A stretch of DNA of 64,000 nucleotides, taken from contig CM055188.1 of assembly GCA_029224185.1 (NCBI GenBank), forward strand, positions 24,585,497 to 24,649,496, in the 5' to 3' direction. Positions 1-12,626 of the stretch are shown here, in pieces; the first letter of the stretch is position 1, and each line of letters starts with the position of its first letter. The notes under the pieces were generated by a model that saw only the letters and a program-made list of their open reading frames with translations, had not been told where the DNA came from and ran no database searches. A program made the translations under genes and the position numbers. Origin of the DNA: Karalla daura. Its lineage: Eukaryota; Chordata; Actinopteri; Chaetodontiformes; Leiognathidae.

Positions 1-942
1 CCACAAGACCATTTAACACCACCCACACCCACATCTACTGGCAGGCTTTGCAACCTTTTCTGGATCTCACATGAAGTCTGGTCAATGCTGGAATGCAGAG
101 GGAATGTGCTACGGACTAACCTGTACATATAATCCACCCAGCTCAAACACACTGATATCATACACAGAGTGTTTGTTGGAATAAGGTAACCTAAGTGACA
201 GATGTGTATACATGTCCCAACTCTCCCTTCAAACATCTCCATCTCTTTATCTTTCAAGAGTGAAACTACCAACGTGCTTTGACCACTTACTGAGCAGCTT
301 GAGGATTTTGCAGAGTGAAAGGCACCATCTTGGTGCTCTCAACTGTTTATGAACATTGTGTCTGATTTGGCGGGTGAACACAAGGTTGTGCGCTCTGGGG
401 TGTCTCCCAGGCATGCAGCCCTTGTCACTACAATAACACATGAAGAGCAGACAGACTGTATTTGTCTCTGTCTTTATATCCACCCCAATGTTTTCCATCA
501 AATCCTCTCACATCTCCCAGTCTCTCTCTCCGTCTCCCCCTCTCTGCATCCGCTCTCCAGATTTTATGACTCACAGCAGTGCTGAGGCCTAAACAATATC
601 AATTTGCTCAAACATCAAATTTATGACAATCACAACAAACTGCATGAACAGGGGAACACATTTTCTCCACCCCAATTCTTCTCTTGGGGGTGAAATTCCA
701 GGAAAAACAAAGGCCTACCTTCCAGCTGCTAAGACAGAATGAAACACGGTTGAAGCGGCAATCACATAAAACCTGCCTACAATTCGAAAAAAAGGAGCAC
801 ACAGACACACAAACACACTGATGCAGGCACCGTCAGATTAGTGGTTTACTCTTAATCTCTCTACTGTGTTTGCGCGATTGGGTCTTTCTTTCCATGACAA
901 ATCCTGTGTCTGTCTGAGTGCGCATGTGTGTGTGTGTCTGTG

Positions 943-960
943 TGCATGCATGCATGCATG
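943..960. repeat. (TGCA)n tetranucleotide microsatellite
   Basis: A short run of alternating TGCA units follows an imperfect TG tract at about 925-942. The unit is self-complementary, so the tract can fold on itself. Confidence 0.8.
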
Positions 961-1150
961 TGAGAGTGTGAAGGTGGGTGAGGTAGGCTATATGTAGGTT
1001 AGAGCCACAACATGCCTGATACGAGTCACAAAGTCAGACATCAACAGAGCAATTAGTTCGATATTTCACCACTGGCCCACTGACATAGCAGGCGCTGTGG
1101 TATTAAGCTAATGCCATGTGTGTGACTTTAAAAGAGCAGTGTGTGTTTGA

Positions 1151-1173
1151 CCAATCAGAGCACACGATGACGC
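1151..1173. promoter_or_regulatory. CCAAT box plus CRE-like site
   Basis: CCAATCAG, a full match to the core bound by NF-Y, is followed about 10 bases later by TGACGCG, close to an ATF/CREB half site. The pair lies in a local GC-richer patch (about 1145-1180). The spacing resembles some proximal promoters, but there is no supporting exon, so this is only a motif observation. Confidence 0.25.
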
Positions 1174-3575
1174 GCCCGACAGCTTCTTAACCTCGCTTAA
1201 ACTTATCCCCCTTTAGCAGCAGTATCTGTTGAATGTCGCCATGTTTTGCCACGAAGGATTCAAATTTATATCAATTTACATCATTGACATCTCACAGTGT
1301 TGCCAGATTCACATTATCTGTTATAAAGTTTTTACATGTTCATTTCAACAACCCTCCAGACGCAACTACCAGGGAACCGACCACAAAAAGTCCTGGCGTC
1401 CAAGCTTTACACAAATAAACCTCAACGCAGATACTGTGCTTCCATGTAATGAGGATGTAATTTCTGGCATGACAGTAAAGGCACTTACAGTTTGGTGCAA
1501 TGCCTCCACCACTTACACAAGTTTCAGATCAATCACGGCTCTAATGGCTTGGAGGAGTCTGTGCGTCTCTGTGACACTGGGTGCAATGTTGTCAGAAGCC
1601 ACAGATTTGTCGGTCACATATAAACGCCAATTAAGAAAGATCTTTATAATTGAGGTTTGAGAGAATCAGCTAGAGCAGAGACAGAGCAGGGATTTCCTGT
1701 TAATAGCGGAGCACTTTAAACATCAACTCTCTCACATGTAATATGATAGCTCCAGAGTACAAAATTGCACCTGTGCAGGTATTTTTAGGAAACAACGCAA
1801 GGGAGTGTGTGAGCTGTGCCGGGCATTGTTGTTGCTAATCACAAACCCGGCATGCATCTACATGCCACCCATGACTTGAATCAACACTGAGTAATACCCG
1901 TCACAATGAAGGTCAACCACAAACATCCTTGTGGTTTTTTCAACAGTCGCTCACACCACCAATCATGCTGTGGTTTCAGCTTCCAAGCTGGTTGTACAGG
2001 TGTTGATATCATGAAACCAGGACAGGAATACAGGTTGGGCCTGTACACCGAGCGAAGACATAAACTCAGGAGACGACTAGAATATCAACTGGAAACAACA
2101 CATCATCTTCACACAGTTACGAAACAACACACGGTGGCTGTGGTCATCTCTGACATGTACGCATGTAGATGTATTTTCGTAAATCGACACCAAAGTGAAA
2201 CAAAGTCGGCCTGGATAAGTTTCATCTGTCCATGAACAGGCAGTTCTGAGCACTTTCTCTTTCTGGGACTGGTGCATTCCTTCATCATCTTGTTTATTTT
2301 TTTCCTGCTGAGTTCACTATGAAAGAATGCAGCCGGCACTGCCTGAAACAGCTTATTACCAAACCCTGCCGCCCTGCACTCCCTCCCTTTGCTTTCTCCT
2401 CCTCACACCCTGCGTTTATGAGCTTGATTGACCCCTGACACCCAGAGTGCGAGAGTGGGCTCATACAGCACAGCTCTGTAAAAACTTGCCAGAGTGTTGA
2501 TTGTTGTAAAAGCAGGCATGCCATTATAAATTGCCTCTTTAAGGATTTGTGGATGGCGCTGTCTGTGGTGGTAGTGGGTGGAAGAGGAGTCGCTTCAAGG
2601 AGAAAGGTATTAAAAAGAATCACCGTCTCCTTTTGTTTTAATGGTGCCATAAAGGTGGCCTCCTCCTTCTTGGACTTAATGTTTCTAGAGTGAGCTTACG
2701 TGGATCAGCAACAATGTCGACACCACATGAATGATCGGTTTGGACTTTTAACTTTTTTTTTTTCTGGCACATATGTGATCCAAGCCGATAGCAAAGAATA
2801 AAGCTAATGACAAAAGAAAATTATACCTGCTGATAACAACTCCAAATCAAATGAGTCACCGCTCTGAGAGCGGCGTCTTGTATCCTGAGAACATAAACCG
2901 AGAGCAAGTCCAAAGTACAACTCTTGGCTGAGTTATAACAGCAGCTTCACTAGAATGTGACATGCATGCATCTCGAGATAAGCAATCTGATTTTTTTTTT
3001 GCTTTCATTACTGGGATTTCATCATAAAGAGGCCGACATCTGACCTGAGCACTTCAGAGACTTGACACAACCCCAAGACCTAATCAAGCTCGCATATTAT
3101 GTGCTGTGTATGCTACTTGCGCTTCATCAAGCTCGATACGGTCTCAACTTATTACCCTCAAACAGACCGACAGCTGACCATCTGCTCTCCTTTGTTCCCG
3201 TGTGTCTGAATCATTACATCATCTAATAAAACTTTAAAACAAATAAATGTCCTGCTGTGTTGCGATGACGAGACACAAGCAATGAAATACACACAGACAA
3301 ACTCTACGCAAACGCACACGCACACATGGATACAGTGCATCTGGGCTTGTTCACCATTAACCCCGACAGCATCTTTATCCATCTTTGTCCATTAAGGCCC
3401 GTGGTGTGTCCGGATGTGGAGTATTACTAACCATATCACTGGCTATGAGCGCATGTCTTTGTCCTACGCTCTAAATACTTTAAGACAGCCGTGTGGCTCG
3501 TGTCACATGGCATTTAGCCAATTCATACCCTTAGCAGGTCACAAGACATCAAAGTTGATACAGATGTCTCTACTT

Positions 3576-3605
3576 GGGGGCGGCGGGGGGGGGGGGGGGG
3601 GGGGG
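3576..3605 (+). repeat. Poly-G tract, 21 uninterrupted G
   Basis: A G5 run, CGGC and then 21 consecutive G at 3585-3605. Runs of this length are rare and slip readily both in vivo and during sequencing, so the exact length should be treated as approximate. It could fold as a G-quadruplex. Confidence 0.9.
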
Positions 3606-4260
3606 TTTACACACCTCAGCTGAGAAGGCTCTGAAAAACAGTGTGACAATCCACACGAGACAGTGGACTTCAAAGGGTGTGTTGGAGGGTAAACAGTGGG
3701 TCTCAAATATTCAATGCAGGTAATTTATAAGTAATTTAAGGAAACAGTCCTTCAAATTTAATTCAGGTTTCAAACAATGAAAACAAAGCTTTTGGATAGC
3801 GTTGAAATCATCCCAGTGATGCTGACCCACATGGTCAAACTAATAATAATGTACGAGAGGAAACCACTGTCATGCCCAGGAACTCAGTGGGACAGGACCA
3901 TTTATCCCGTCTGAATGGCACCGTTACGTCGGAGTCAAGTGAGGCCAACACCAATTATCTTCAGTCGCACATTTGTGGAGCTGACACAAAGGAAGCTCAT
4001 CTATCCCGTCAGTTTTTAGCTCAGGAGCCCGGCTTAAAGCCTTTGAATATTCAAGCCTGCAGACAGTGAGTGTGAACGTGTGCACGCGTGTGCGTGTAGG
4101 AAGAAAATAGAGGCCCATGAGCTCAGACGACTTCCCGTCTTGTCCCAGATCGTCAGCATATACAGTATTCCTGGTGACGCGTACAGCGCTACACGCATCG
4201 GTGCTTCACTATAGTGACAGAGACATGGGCTAATGTACAAATGCAGATGTCTGCATGACT

Positions 4261-4284
4261 GTGTGTGTGTGTGTGTGTGTGTGT
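4261..4284. repeat. (GT)12 microsatellite
   Basis: Twelve uninterrupted GT units. Confidence 0.95.
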
Positions 4285-4449
4285 TAGGGAGGTGAGAAGC
4301 TTATCCGTTAATAGGCAGTAACTGCAACATATACAGTAACAACACTTTCTCCTCTATCTACATAAAAGGCTGAATGCGCATTTAATGCCGTCTCCAGAGT
4401 CAAATCTTCTCAGCACGAGTAAAAGAAAAAAAAAACTGAACTACATGGT

Positions 4450-4690
4450 AGAGAATGAAATGCTGCTGCTGAGGGAAGAGAGAGGAGGAAGGTTGTTGGA
4501 GTGAAAAAGTGTGTTAATAATCAGGCAGGAGATGAGGAGACACGAGAGAGAAAATGGTGCAGGTGAAAAGGCGAGGTGGTGGAAACTGAGAGAAAAGAGG
4601 CAGCGATAGAGGGGTGAGATGAGAGGAGTCGACGATACCTTTTCAGATAGCCAGTGAGGCAGAACGAGGAGGAATGGAGAGAGATAAGAG
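4450..4690 (+). repeat. Purine-rich (G/A) low-complexity tract
   Basis: The plus strand is strongly biased to A and G, with repeated GAGAG, GGAGG and GAAA blocks. The bias removes stop codons and creates a Ser/Leu/Pro-rich open frame of 133 codons on the minus strand (4441-4842), which is not a gene. Confidence 0.7.
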
Positions 4691-6039
4691 AGGAGCAGGC
4701 TGTGCATGTTTAGCTGAAAGGGAAACTTTTCTCTGCTTGTGGGCAACTGAGAGCCTGTCACATAACTGTAGCAACACCACTTCAACTTTCCACCGAGTGC
4801 TTCAAAACAATACTCTTTATGGTGCTGCACTACCACTTCCACAAGGATTTTTTTTAGAGTTTAATCGAGTGCTTTAGTGGTCAAATGTTTATCACTACAT
4901 GGACTTTAAAAACACCCATTATTCAGTCCGAGGGGAAAAAAAATGTTTCCATGGAGGAGAAAAATTCAGGTTGTCGAGCCAAGCTTCAGAGACGTCACTG
5001 AGTAATATAATATCAAATATTACAGCCCTTAGGATTTGGTTTAGTTGGAACATGTGAGCGGCATCTCTTTCATAGACAAGTTTTGCTATTGCGAAAATGT
5101 AACCTTGACTGTGATTCATAGGTATGAATTTCGACACAGCTCTCACAGTCTTTTCCTTTAACTGTTTAGTTTATGGTAATCACATTTGCGTCTTGTGAAA
5201 ACATAACTATTCCCTTTGTGAAAGAACATCTTCCTGATCACCACCCTTAAACAGAGGGAAAAAAAGACTGGCAGCGTTTGAAACAGTATTAAACAAAATA
5301 CAACAGCCTCCACTAATACTTTGTGTTTGTGGCTATGTTGTTCTTATATCAAGAAAAACAAAGCACAGCTGTGCTGTTTGTGAGCTTCCAACGCTCCAAG
5401 AAAACCATGAAACAATCTTAAAGCACTTCTGAAATATAAATTAATTGTAAGCGCTACGGTATCAGGCTAGCACAACTGTTACACGACTGTTACACGAGAC
5501 TGTGGGAGGAAACATAAATAAGGTTTTCTTGAAAGTATAACTGATTTTTTTTTCTCTAACAGTCGAGGATGAACCATCTGGAAGCCAGTCTACCAACTTT
5601 TTTACCAAAATATTCTTCCCCAGGCCAAAAACATTTGGCACTTCAGTCTAGGTAGGATTGCAGTCTACAGTCCAACACATCCATTTCATGATCAGAGACT
5701 TTCGAGTCACCGAGAGGCGCCGGGTTGCTCTTGGAGCCCTCCCAAAAGTAAGGGCCGGGCCTACTGGTCTGTCCAGAAGGACGAGTAACATCAGTTATTG
5801 TGAGTCAGGCACAGGGCAGGCAAGGGGAGGGACCACAGAGATTCAACAAGAGACAAAACACACGGCAACCTCGAGCACATGTTCATTAGGTCATATTACC
5901 GAAACTGTCTTTCAACCTGGCAGACAGCACAATTAATAAAGCTGGCGCTAGTGTAAACAGGGTGTGTGTGCGTGTGTGTACTGTGGGTCTCCAGCGGTCT
6001 TTGTGTCCATCTGAGTTTACATTAGAGGCTGCCATTTCT

Positions 6040-6410
6040 AAATGTAGAATGTGACAGAGGGAGGGAAAGGTCTGGGTGTGAAAAGGAAGGAGACATGCAG
6101 GCAGATGAGAGACAAAACCACAACGCCGTCCAAAGAGCTTGTTGGTGTCGTTGCAGCAAAAGCACCCAGGACGCGGCAGAGCTTCAGGAAGGAGGAGAGT
6201 GTGGGGGAGGATAAGACCAGACATGGAGAGAAAGAAAAACACAGAGGGAGACGTGTTGGAAAGACAGAAATGTGAGCACAGAGGAAGAGAGATAAGGAGA
6301 GCCTGGTGGGAGCGGGGGAAGATGAGAGGAAGAATGGTGAGTGAGAGGAATGCCAGAGACAAAGAGGGGAGGAGAGGGGAAAGAAGACAGGAGAGAAGGG
6401 GGATACACAC
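6040..6410 (+). repeat. Long purine-rich (G/A) low-complexity tract
   Basis: About 370 bases in which the plus strand is mostly A and G. It carries overlapping open frames on both strands, including the longest of the window: 183 codons on the minus strand, 5886-6437, rich in Ser, Leu and Pro. Composition explains them; no domain is visible. Such polypurine DNA can form triplex or unwound structures. Confidence 0.75.
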
Positions 6411-6823
6411 CAAATACATCAGCGGCTTGTTCGACACAACACTGAGCTAGACATGAAAAATCTTCCTTGGCAGGACTGCGATTTATAGGACAAGCATCAC
6501 ACTGAAAACACTGCAAACACCTCCTTTCCTCTGTACGTGCGCCAACTTTTCTTGACAACAGAATTCAAGAAGGAGCAAACTTCTCCTCTACAATGCCCCA
6601 CGCAGAGCGCGCCCAGGAGAGGAGATAAATGTAAGTGGATGTTTCAGTCACGGGTCTGAATATTGCTTTGCATGACAGACGCAGCCTCAGCAGTGGACGC
6701 AGTCATTACAAGATAAGAAACACTCTGCTCCCCGTGGATTTAAATGTGTTTAAATGTTATTTGTCCTGGTCTGATTGAGTCCCCCCCTCTGTTTCAATTG
6801 CATTCCTGCCTACTGAATAAGCA

Positions 6824-6848
6824 CCTCCTCCTCCTCCTCCTCCTCCTC
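6824..6848. repeat. (CCT)8 trinucleotide microsatellite
   Basis: Eight clean CCT units. They follow a C7 run about 40 bases upstream. Confidence 0.9.
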
Positions 6849-6889
6849 TGCGCTCTCAGACGGCCACCACACCATAGTGTACAAATATA

Positions 6890-7280
6890 TCACACCAATG
6901 CTGGCCAGGCAAATGACCTGCCATGTTCAGTGGTCCCCCAGGGACTGTCTGCCACTCATAACTCCACAATCTCACGCTTATTTCAGCCTCTCGCCACCAC
7001 TTTCAAAGCACATCGAGAATATGGCTGAGACGTTATTTGAGTGCCATTACCGCGCATTGTTTGGATATTTCTGCAGGCTGGGCCTCGTGGCTTCAAAGTG
7101 GAGTAAATGGCGGTGGTAATGATGAAAGAACGGCCGGGATATATGGCCTGCTGGAATGTAAGGGCGAAAAAAGTGGATGGTGCACAAACACGGGTGTTTT
7201 AGTCTCTACACTTGGCTGTCGGGAAGGACTGGGGTGGAAGCGACACTGTTGGTGTTTGATTTTAATCAGTGCCTGCCACG
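6890..7280. promoter_or_regulatory. Possible conserved non-coding block
   Basis: High-complexity sequence free of simple repeats, unlike its surroundings. It contains overlapping open frames on the plus strand that match no family I know. I call it regulatory-looking only by its texture. An alignment to other fish genomes would settle whether it is conserved. Confidence 0.18.
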
Positions 7281-9224
7281 GTTGACAACAGCGTCAGCAT
7301 GTTAATGTCACTACACACAGTGAAGAAAATAATCAATATCAGTATTAACAACCATATCGCCAATGTGAAGCAAGTGAAAGCAATATTTGTGCTTTGAGCC
7401 CTCTAGATATTGCCAGGCTCATTATCAATGTATTCTTTTCAGTACGTAGATCGAGCTGTCCTCTGAACAGATTTCACACAAGAACCCTTTTGTTCTCCAG
7501 AGCACAGAGCAAAATCAGTTTCACAAAGCTCCAGAATTAAACCACAAACTAATATGCCTTTGGTACAAGTGGGCCTTGACCTATTATTTGACAAACGTTG
7601 TTTGATAATGGGATTCAGCACTAAGCCGGGTCTCCATCGCTGTGCTACAATCCATTTTTACAATTCACTTTCCCCTGCAGGTCGGGTGACCCTTCCCTCG
7701 GTATGCTGAGGGACGGCTTGTCTGATCTGTCCTGGCTTGTTCAGACTTGTGATTTCACAAGGGGAAAACGTTGAGACTTGCCAATGACAAAAACCTGTCA
7801 CAAGAATCCTACTTGTGACTTCTACCTACGTTGCCAAAGCAGAACGAAAGAGCATCACAGTGTCCCTGCTTCTCTCTCTCTATTTCTCTCTCTCTCACTC
7901 TCGAGTCTCAACCTCGTCTCATGCCACATTTGAATTTCAACGGCTGCCTTAAACTCAGCAGCATACACAAACACACACACAGACACAGCGGGTTTCCAGC
8001 TCAATCGTCCAAAAGAAAGCACATTTTCCAAGAGAAGTGACTCATGAATCGTGACGCTGTGTGTCGGGGAAGGTGTCTTGCTTTGCGCCCTGACCTTTCT
8101 CGAGAGAGAGAATAAAGTGAAGCCATTTCTCCTGGAGGTGTTTGTATGAGAGGCAAGATGCAGCAATTATTGAAGCCTAATGAATAACTGGGACAAAACA
8201 AAGGACCCTCATGCTCCAGCCATTTCTGCTCACCCCAAAGGCTACATTAGCATCTTAAATGCATTTGAAACTCTTTCAAGAAATGCAGATAAGTCTCTCT
8301 TGGGGGAGGAGAAAAGAGAGAAAACATTATTCCTTCTTGCTCAACTGCAAACCCAAATAGTATGCAGTGCAAACAAAAGAAACATTTAAATAATTCCCAG
8401 GGAGATTTATGGTTATGACGACTACCATGGGTCAATGAATTGCAGCATTCCCAAGCAGATGTAGACAGTTTAAGGATTAGTTTGGTGGCCCTCATCTTGA
8501 TCTCGTTTTTTTTGGAGGGGAAGTCTCTCACATCAGTCTGTCACCAAAGAAGGGATATTGTGCAGCTACATATGGGGCTTAACAACCAGATGAGAGCATG
8601 AGGCTTCTCTGTAAGCTGATTCAGATGGGAAGGAGGAGACTCGCAGCAAAAGAGATCGACAGATTATGTAGGCTGACCACAACCGCTCTGACCACTACCG
8701 AAAACCTCTTAAAGCTGTTATCATGTCAAATAAGAGAAATCCTGGAAAGCCTTAACTGCGGCGCCACGCTCCGAAACATTTATTTTACAAGCTCCCGGCT
8801 GAGCACAGAACCAAATCTCTCACTTCACAATGGATTTCTGAGTCATCCATCAATGTATGTACTGCTGTGACTGTGCACTCATGCACAGCGTCGGACGAGG
8901 CTCGAGGTGCTCCGTCCAGTGAGCGTGACTTTGTGTGGCCTACATCCAGCCACACTGTAACAGGGGCTGCAGCGCCACTAATTCGGGTCACTGTGCTGCT
9001 GGGTTGCGGCCCGTGTTCCTCCAGGAACAGATAGGAATGTCTGTGCTTGGAAAAATGTACAGTTAAACATCACCCACTGTCTGCTTCCCAGCTGTGTGTT
9101 TCCTGCACTGACTCAAACTTCTCTTCTCTCTCCCCCCTTTTCTTGTAATGTGGTCCTGATTAGCAGGCCAGTGGCTGTGGCAGTGTGGCTGGCAGAGTTG
9201 CTTCAGCTTGTGTACTGGCGTCCT

Positions 9225-9248
9225 TGTGTGTGCGTGTGTGTGTGTGTA
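9225..9248. repeat. Imperfect TG microsatellite
   Basis: About 12 TG units with one C interruption, followed by TATGTA and a G7 run. Confidence 0.85.
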
Positions 9249-10194
9249 TGTAGGGGGGGTCCTAGGGGAGAAATGTGTCAGTCTGATCCACGGCTTGGAA
9301 GAGACCCTCGCCACTGCCTAGGACCATGAACATGACAGGATGCAATGAGAAGCAGGGAGGGCGTAAGATGTATGGCGCAGGAGCGCAGGCAGGGAGCTTG
9401 AGACGGCACCATTTGCAACACTGTCTTGTCTCTTGAGGTCGCTGAAGTACGGCCAAGTATTTAAGCAATAAATACACATGAATGTGCACAAAAACGTACA
9501 CACACTTGGCTCTCTTGACAGGCATAAACCTCAACAAGAACAACAGTGAAACAGGATCCTGAAACCTTCTCCTAGAACCGTGAAGTCAACAGTCTGTTAC
9601 TAAAGCACTCCCAGAACATCGGAAATAGGGGAAATATAGATTTCCCAGACAGTCCTTAAGTCTCTTTAGCCTCTTGGAGCACGTCGACTAACTTGCAGTA
9701 ACTAAATGTGATCTTCAAAAAGTAGCACTGAGAAAGCACTTCTACTTTTTGTCCGCTGGCAACTTGAAAAGCAGTAGCTCTCTTGAGTGGCAACAAGAGA
9801 AAGATGGAGAGTTTAAAAGGAGTCTGAAGAGACGGCTCCTGCAGTGCAACCATCAGGACAAAACCACTGTGTCTGTTTGCCGTTCCACCTGCAACACCTG
9901 CACATGTACGGGGTGTCACAGGGAAAACCTCCAGACAGGGGAAAAAAAAGAGCAGAAAGGGAGATGATGACGGTGATGATGATGCACAGAATAAACAAAC
10001 TGAAACACTCAGACACACACAGATGTGGGGCTGGGGCTCTACCACAGTGGCGCCGGGGCAGGGCAGGCAGCAGCAGCAGCTACTAATTAAGAGTGGTTGG
10101 ATGAACAGCTATAGTTAGGGCTAGAGCTGGAGGGCTGAGGAGAATAGGGCGACAGGTCTGACACGGTGTCTGTGTCTGTCTGTGTGAATGTGTA

Positions 10195-10218
10195 TGTGTG
10201 TGTGTGTGTGTGTGTGTG
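10195..10218. repeat. (TG)12 microsatellite
   Basis: Twelve TG units, preceded by imperfect TG-rich sequence from about 10165. Confidence 0.9.
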
Positions 10219-10232
10219 CCTGTGTGTTATGA

Positions 10233-10261
10233 GGGGCCCTGGGGCTATAGGCTAGGGCCCC
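10233..10261. repeat. GC-rich interrupted inverted repeat
   Basis: GGGGCCCT at 10233-10240 is mirrored by AGGGCCCC at 10254-10261 around a 13-base spacer. The arms are perfect over 8 bases. It sits just after the TG microsatellite. Confidence 0.7.
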
Positions 10262-11538
10262 AGTTCAAGTCTTGCTGACTCAGATTCAACACTGCCTGTC
10301 TGGCTGCAATTCTGCTGGTGCAGCTCACAGGAGGGGAAGAGCAATTTGCTCTTTCGCCGTCTCTGTTACTTTCTCTCTGCCCCCCTCCAACCTAGCTCTC
10401 TTTCACACCATGTTTTTGCTCGTCTTTCAGTTTCACTTCCTCTTTTTCTGCATCTCATACCCATGGCTACACGTCACTTTCACCCTCGCCATCTTTCCTT
10501 TCCCACTTGTGTCAATGTGATTCAATAAGATTTATCAGCGGTGAATGTGTTTTCAGAGGAGAGGTGCGGATTACAGTGGGGATCAAAACAGGAAATGCAT
10601 TTGCTTTTAATGGTCCTTGACAGCGATAGCCCGGATCGACTTTTCTCTTTCATTCTGGCCTCTGTTTTTCATTCCAGTTGTGGTTAATAGATGTGCCTGT
10701 TCCTGCTGCAGCTGCTGTGAATCAGTGAATCAATGTTGGGAAACTTTGGGATTAACAACTCCACTGGTTCAATGCATCATTGTGCAAAATGTAAACACCA
10801 GCGAGAAAGATTGTATGATCCAACATCTCCTCAGTGGCTTTTCTACAGTAGTCTGCAAAATGCAGAGCTTAGCATGTGCATTAGTTTCAACAAGTTTCAA
10901 CAATACTGTTGAAACTCCTCCCAAAAACATGCACGCATTTCTCTTGCGACCTCAATATTGTGCATAAGGAAGATAAGTCATTATATCAAAAAGCACTGTT
11001 GACCATATTAACATACATTTAAAAAGGCCTTGTGACAGTGTAAGAGGCTTGGCCCCGACCTTAGTTATTTAGCGTGCACGCTAATCCTATTGTTGTTGTC
11101 TCTGGAGCCTAAGTGGTGAGCTTGATGTTAAATCCTCGCTTTTGTCTCTTTGTGTCTCATTTGCTGCCATCGAACAGCTAAAATAATGGTCCTTCAGGTT
11201 TAAGTGTGGACCAGTTTTGAAAGTCAAGTACCATTCTTGTGTATACCATGAACAAATACAGCAAAGAGCCCTGTGAATATCACATCAAACAAGCTTACAT
11301 GACAGAGCATTTGCCTGTGGCTGCCTGTTGGCCTGGAATACTGCAAATCCACTGCATTTTCAGCAAATCTGGACATCCAAGAATGGAAAAGTGACATAAC
11401 TGACTACTGAGTGTCTCGAACCGTGGGAAGGGTAATGGCATGAAATCAGCAAGTTGCCATTTTTATGCACCAGGGCTTGCACCGCAACTCGTGGTTTCTA
11501 CTTTTTCTCAGGCTGCAGTTTGCTTTGAATGCAGACTG

Positions 11539-11561
11539 CACACACATACACACACACACAC
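11539..11561. repeat. CA microsatellite with one interruption
   Basis: CA units interrupted once by TA. Confidence 0.85.
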
Positions 11562-11972
11562 TTGCTCTTTTGTGTTTGCAGTCCAAACAGTGTTACAGAA
11601 GAGTGTGTCAGTTTAGTGTTTGTCTGTTCCTCTCTGTGCGTCCTGATGTTTACCTCTGCAGAACAATGGACTGGCCTGGGAAAAACATGAGCACGGGAGG
11701 TCTGAATCCATCTGTTTTTCATTATTTTTCCGTTTTTTTTCACATATTGTACTTTTGATTGCAATTGATTCATAACACCCTCCATGATGCATTAGATATT
11801 GTGCAGCTATACTGCCAACGTGCCTTCTCCATTCCAATGTGCATCCCCTTCCATGTACAAGCCATGGACAATTAAAGTCGGTAAAGTGTCCAGTGTATAC
11901 TCAGCATCATCCATGGATCATCATGTGGGAGCTGAAAGCACGTAGGATGGTTCTGCACTCTGCTTGACAGAC

Positions 11973-12004
11973 AGACACACACACAGACACACACACACAC
12001 ACAC
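11973..12004. repeat. Imperfect CA microsatellite
   Basis: AC-rich run with AGAC interruptions, ending in a clean (AC)n. Confidence 0.85.
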
Positions 12005-12289
12005 CATGACTAGTGGACTGGACCAGGAGACGACAGTGACTTCAATCTGAGCTTTAATACACTGAGATTAATTTAATGAACATGTGCATCATTATCACAA
12101 TCAGCTACTGTGGGAGATGAAACTCTTCTGATTAACGGCTTCTATTGCAGAAGAGTCAAACAAGTGCAGCATCAGATAAAAAAAGCCTATTTGCTGACAC
12201 AGAGATGAGATATTGCGTCAAAAGAGCATCAAAAAGCACAGCATGAAATTGTGAATAAACGTTGTGTTGCTTTTCATTATGAGAGCTCG

Positions 12290-12520
12290 ACACACAGAGA
12301 CAGACAGAGAGAGCGAGAACAGAGAGGCCCGCGCGGTGCCCATCCTCACTTTGGCCTCGCGCCAGGCCTGCTCCGACAGAGGAAAAGAGAGAAAGGGAGG
12401 GCGTTGGGAGCGTGTGCGAGGGGTGCAAACACTCCCCTGGCAGGATCCCCGGGACCCGGCGGAGGGCAGGGTTCAGCCGGTGAAGGGGAGGCTGCATGCC
12501 CGGCAGTCAATTAGCAGTTT
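12290..12520. promoter_or_regulatory. GC-rich, CpG-containing patch
   Basis: A local GC-rich patch with several CpG dinucleotides in otherwise AT-leaning DNA. Its right edge contains CAATTA (homeodomain core) and TTTGCAT (octamer-like, 7 of 8 bases). Frames on the plus strand run through it but end in the CA microsatellite downstream. It could be an enhancer or a minor promoter; nothing proves either. Confidence 0.25.
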
Positions 12521-12575
12521 GCATTTACACAACAAATGGGGCTCCCACGGCTTCTCCAGAGCTCTTGCACACGCA

Positions 12576-12626
12576 GACACACACATACACACACACACAC
12601 ACACACACAGACACACATGCACACAG
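12576..12626. repeat. CA microsatellite, interrupted
   Basis: About 50 bases of AC repeats with TA, GC and GA interruptions; the clean core is 12587-12608. Confidence 0.9.

Larger units (their letters stand above)
1..3575. other. Non-coding stretch, mostly single copy
   Basis: No gene is recognised. The open frames here are short and match no family I know. It contains a small (TGCA)n run near 943-960, a T11 run at 2753-2763 and a T10 run at 2991-3000. A CCAAT box with a nearby CRE-like site (1151-1173) is listed separately. The rest looks like ordinary intronic or intergenic teleost DNA. Confidence 0.6.
3606..6039. other. Non-coding stretch with (GT)12 and a purine tract
   Basis: No gene is recognised. 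It holds the (GT)12 and the purine-rich tract listed separately. A GTAAGG donor-like site at about 5748 follows a possible exon, but no convincing acceptor or protein match goes with it. Confidence 0.55.
6411..9224. other. Non-coding stretch, partly regulatory-looking
   Basis: No gene is recognised. It contains a (CCT)8 microsatellite at 6824-6848 and a CT-rich patch at about 7865-7910. The part from about 6890 to 7280 is complex, repeat-free sequence and is listed as a possible regulatory block. Confidence 0.55.
9249..12290. other. Non-coding stretch with TG/CA runs
   Basis: No gene is recognised. It holds TG and CA microsatellites and a pyrimidine-rich tract at about 10360-10510 that generates spurious frames. 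A GC-rich interrupted inverted repeat at 10233-10261 is listed separately. Confidence 0.55.

Noticed and set aside
5640..5750. Exon ending at the GTAAGG donor near 5748
   Set aside because: No good acceptor and no recognisable protein.
5886..6437. 183-codon minus-strand open frame
   Set aside because: It lies mostly over a purine-rich tract; the product is Ser/Leu/Pro-rich without any domain. Composition explains it.
10233..10261. Bacterial-type terminator hairpin
   Set aside because: No T tract follows, and the sequence context is vertebrate.
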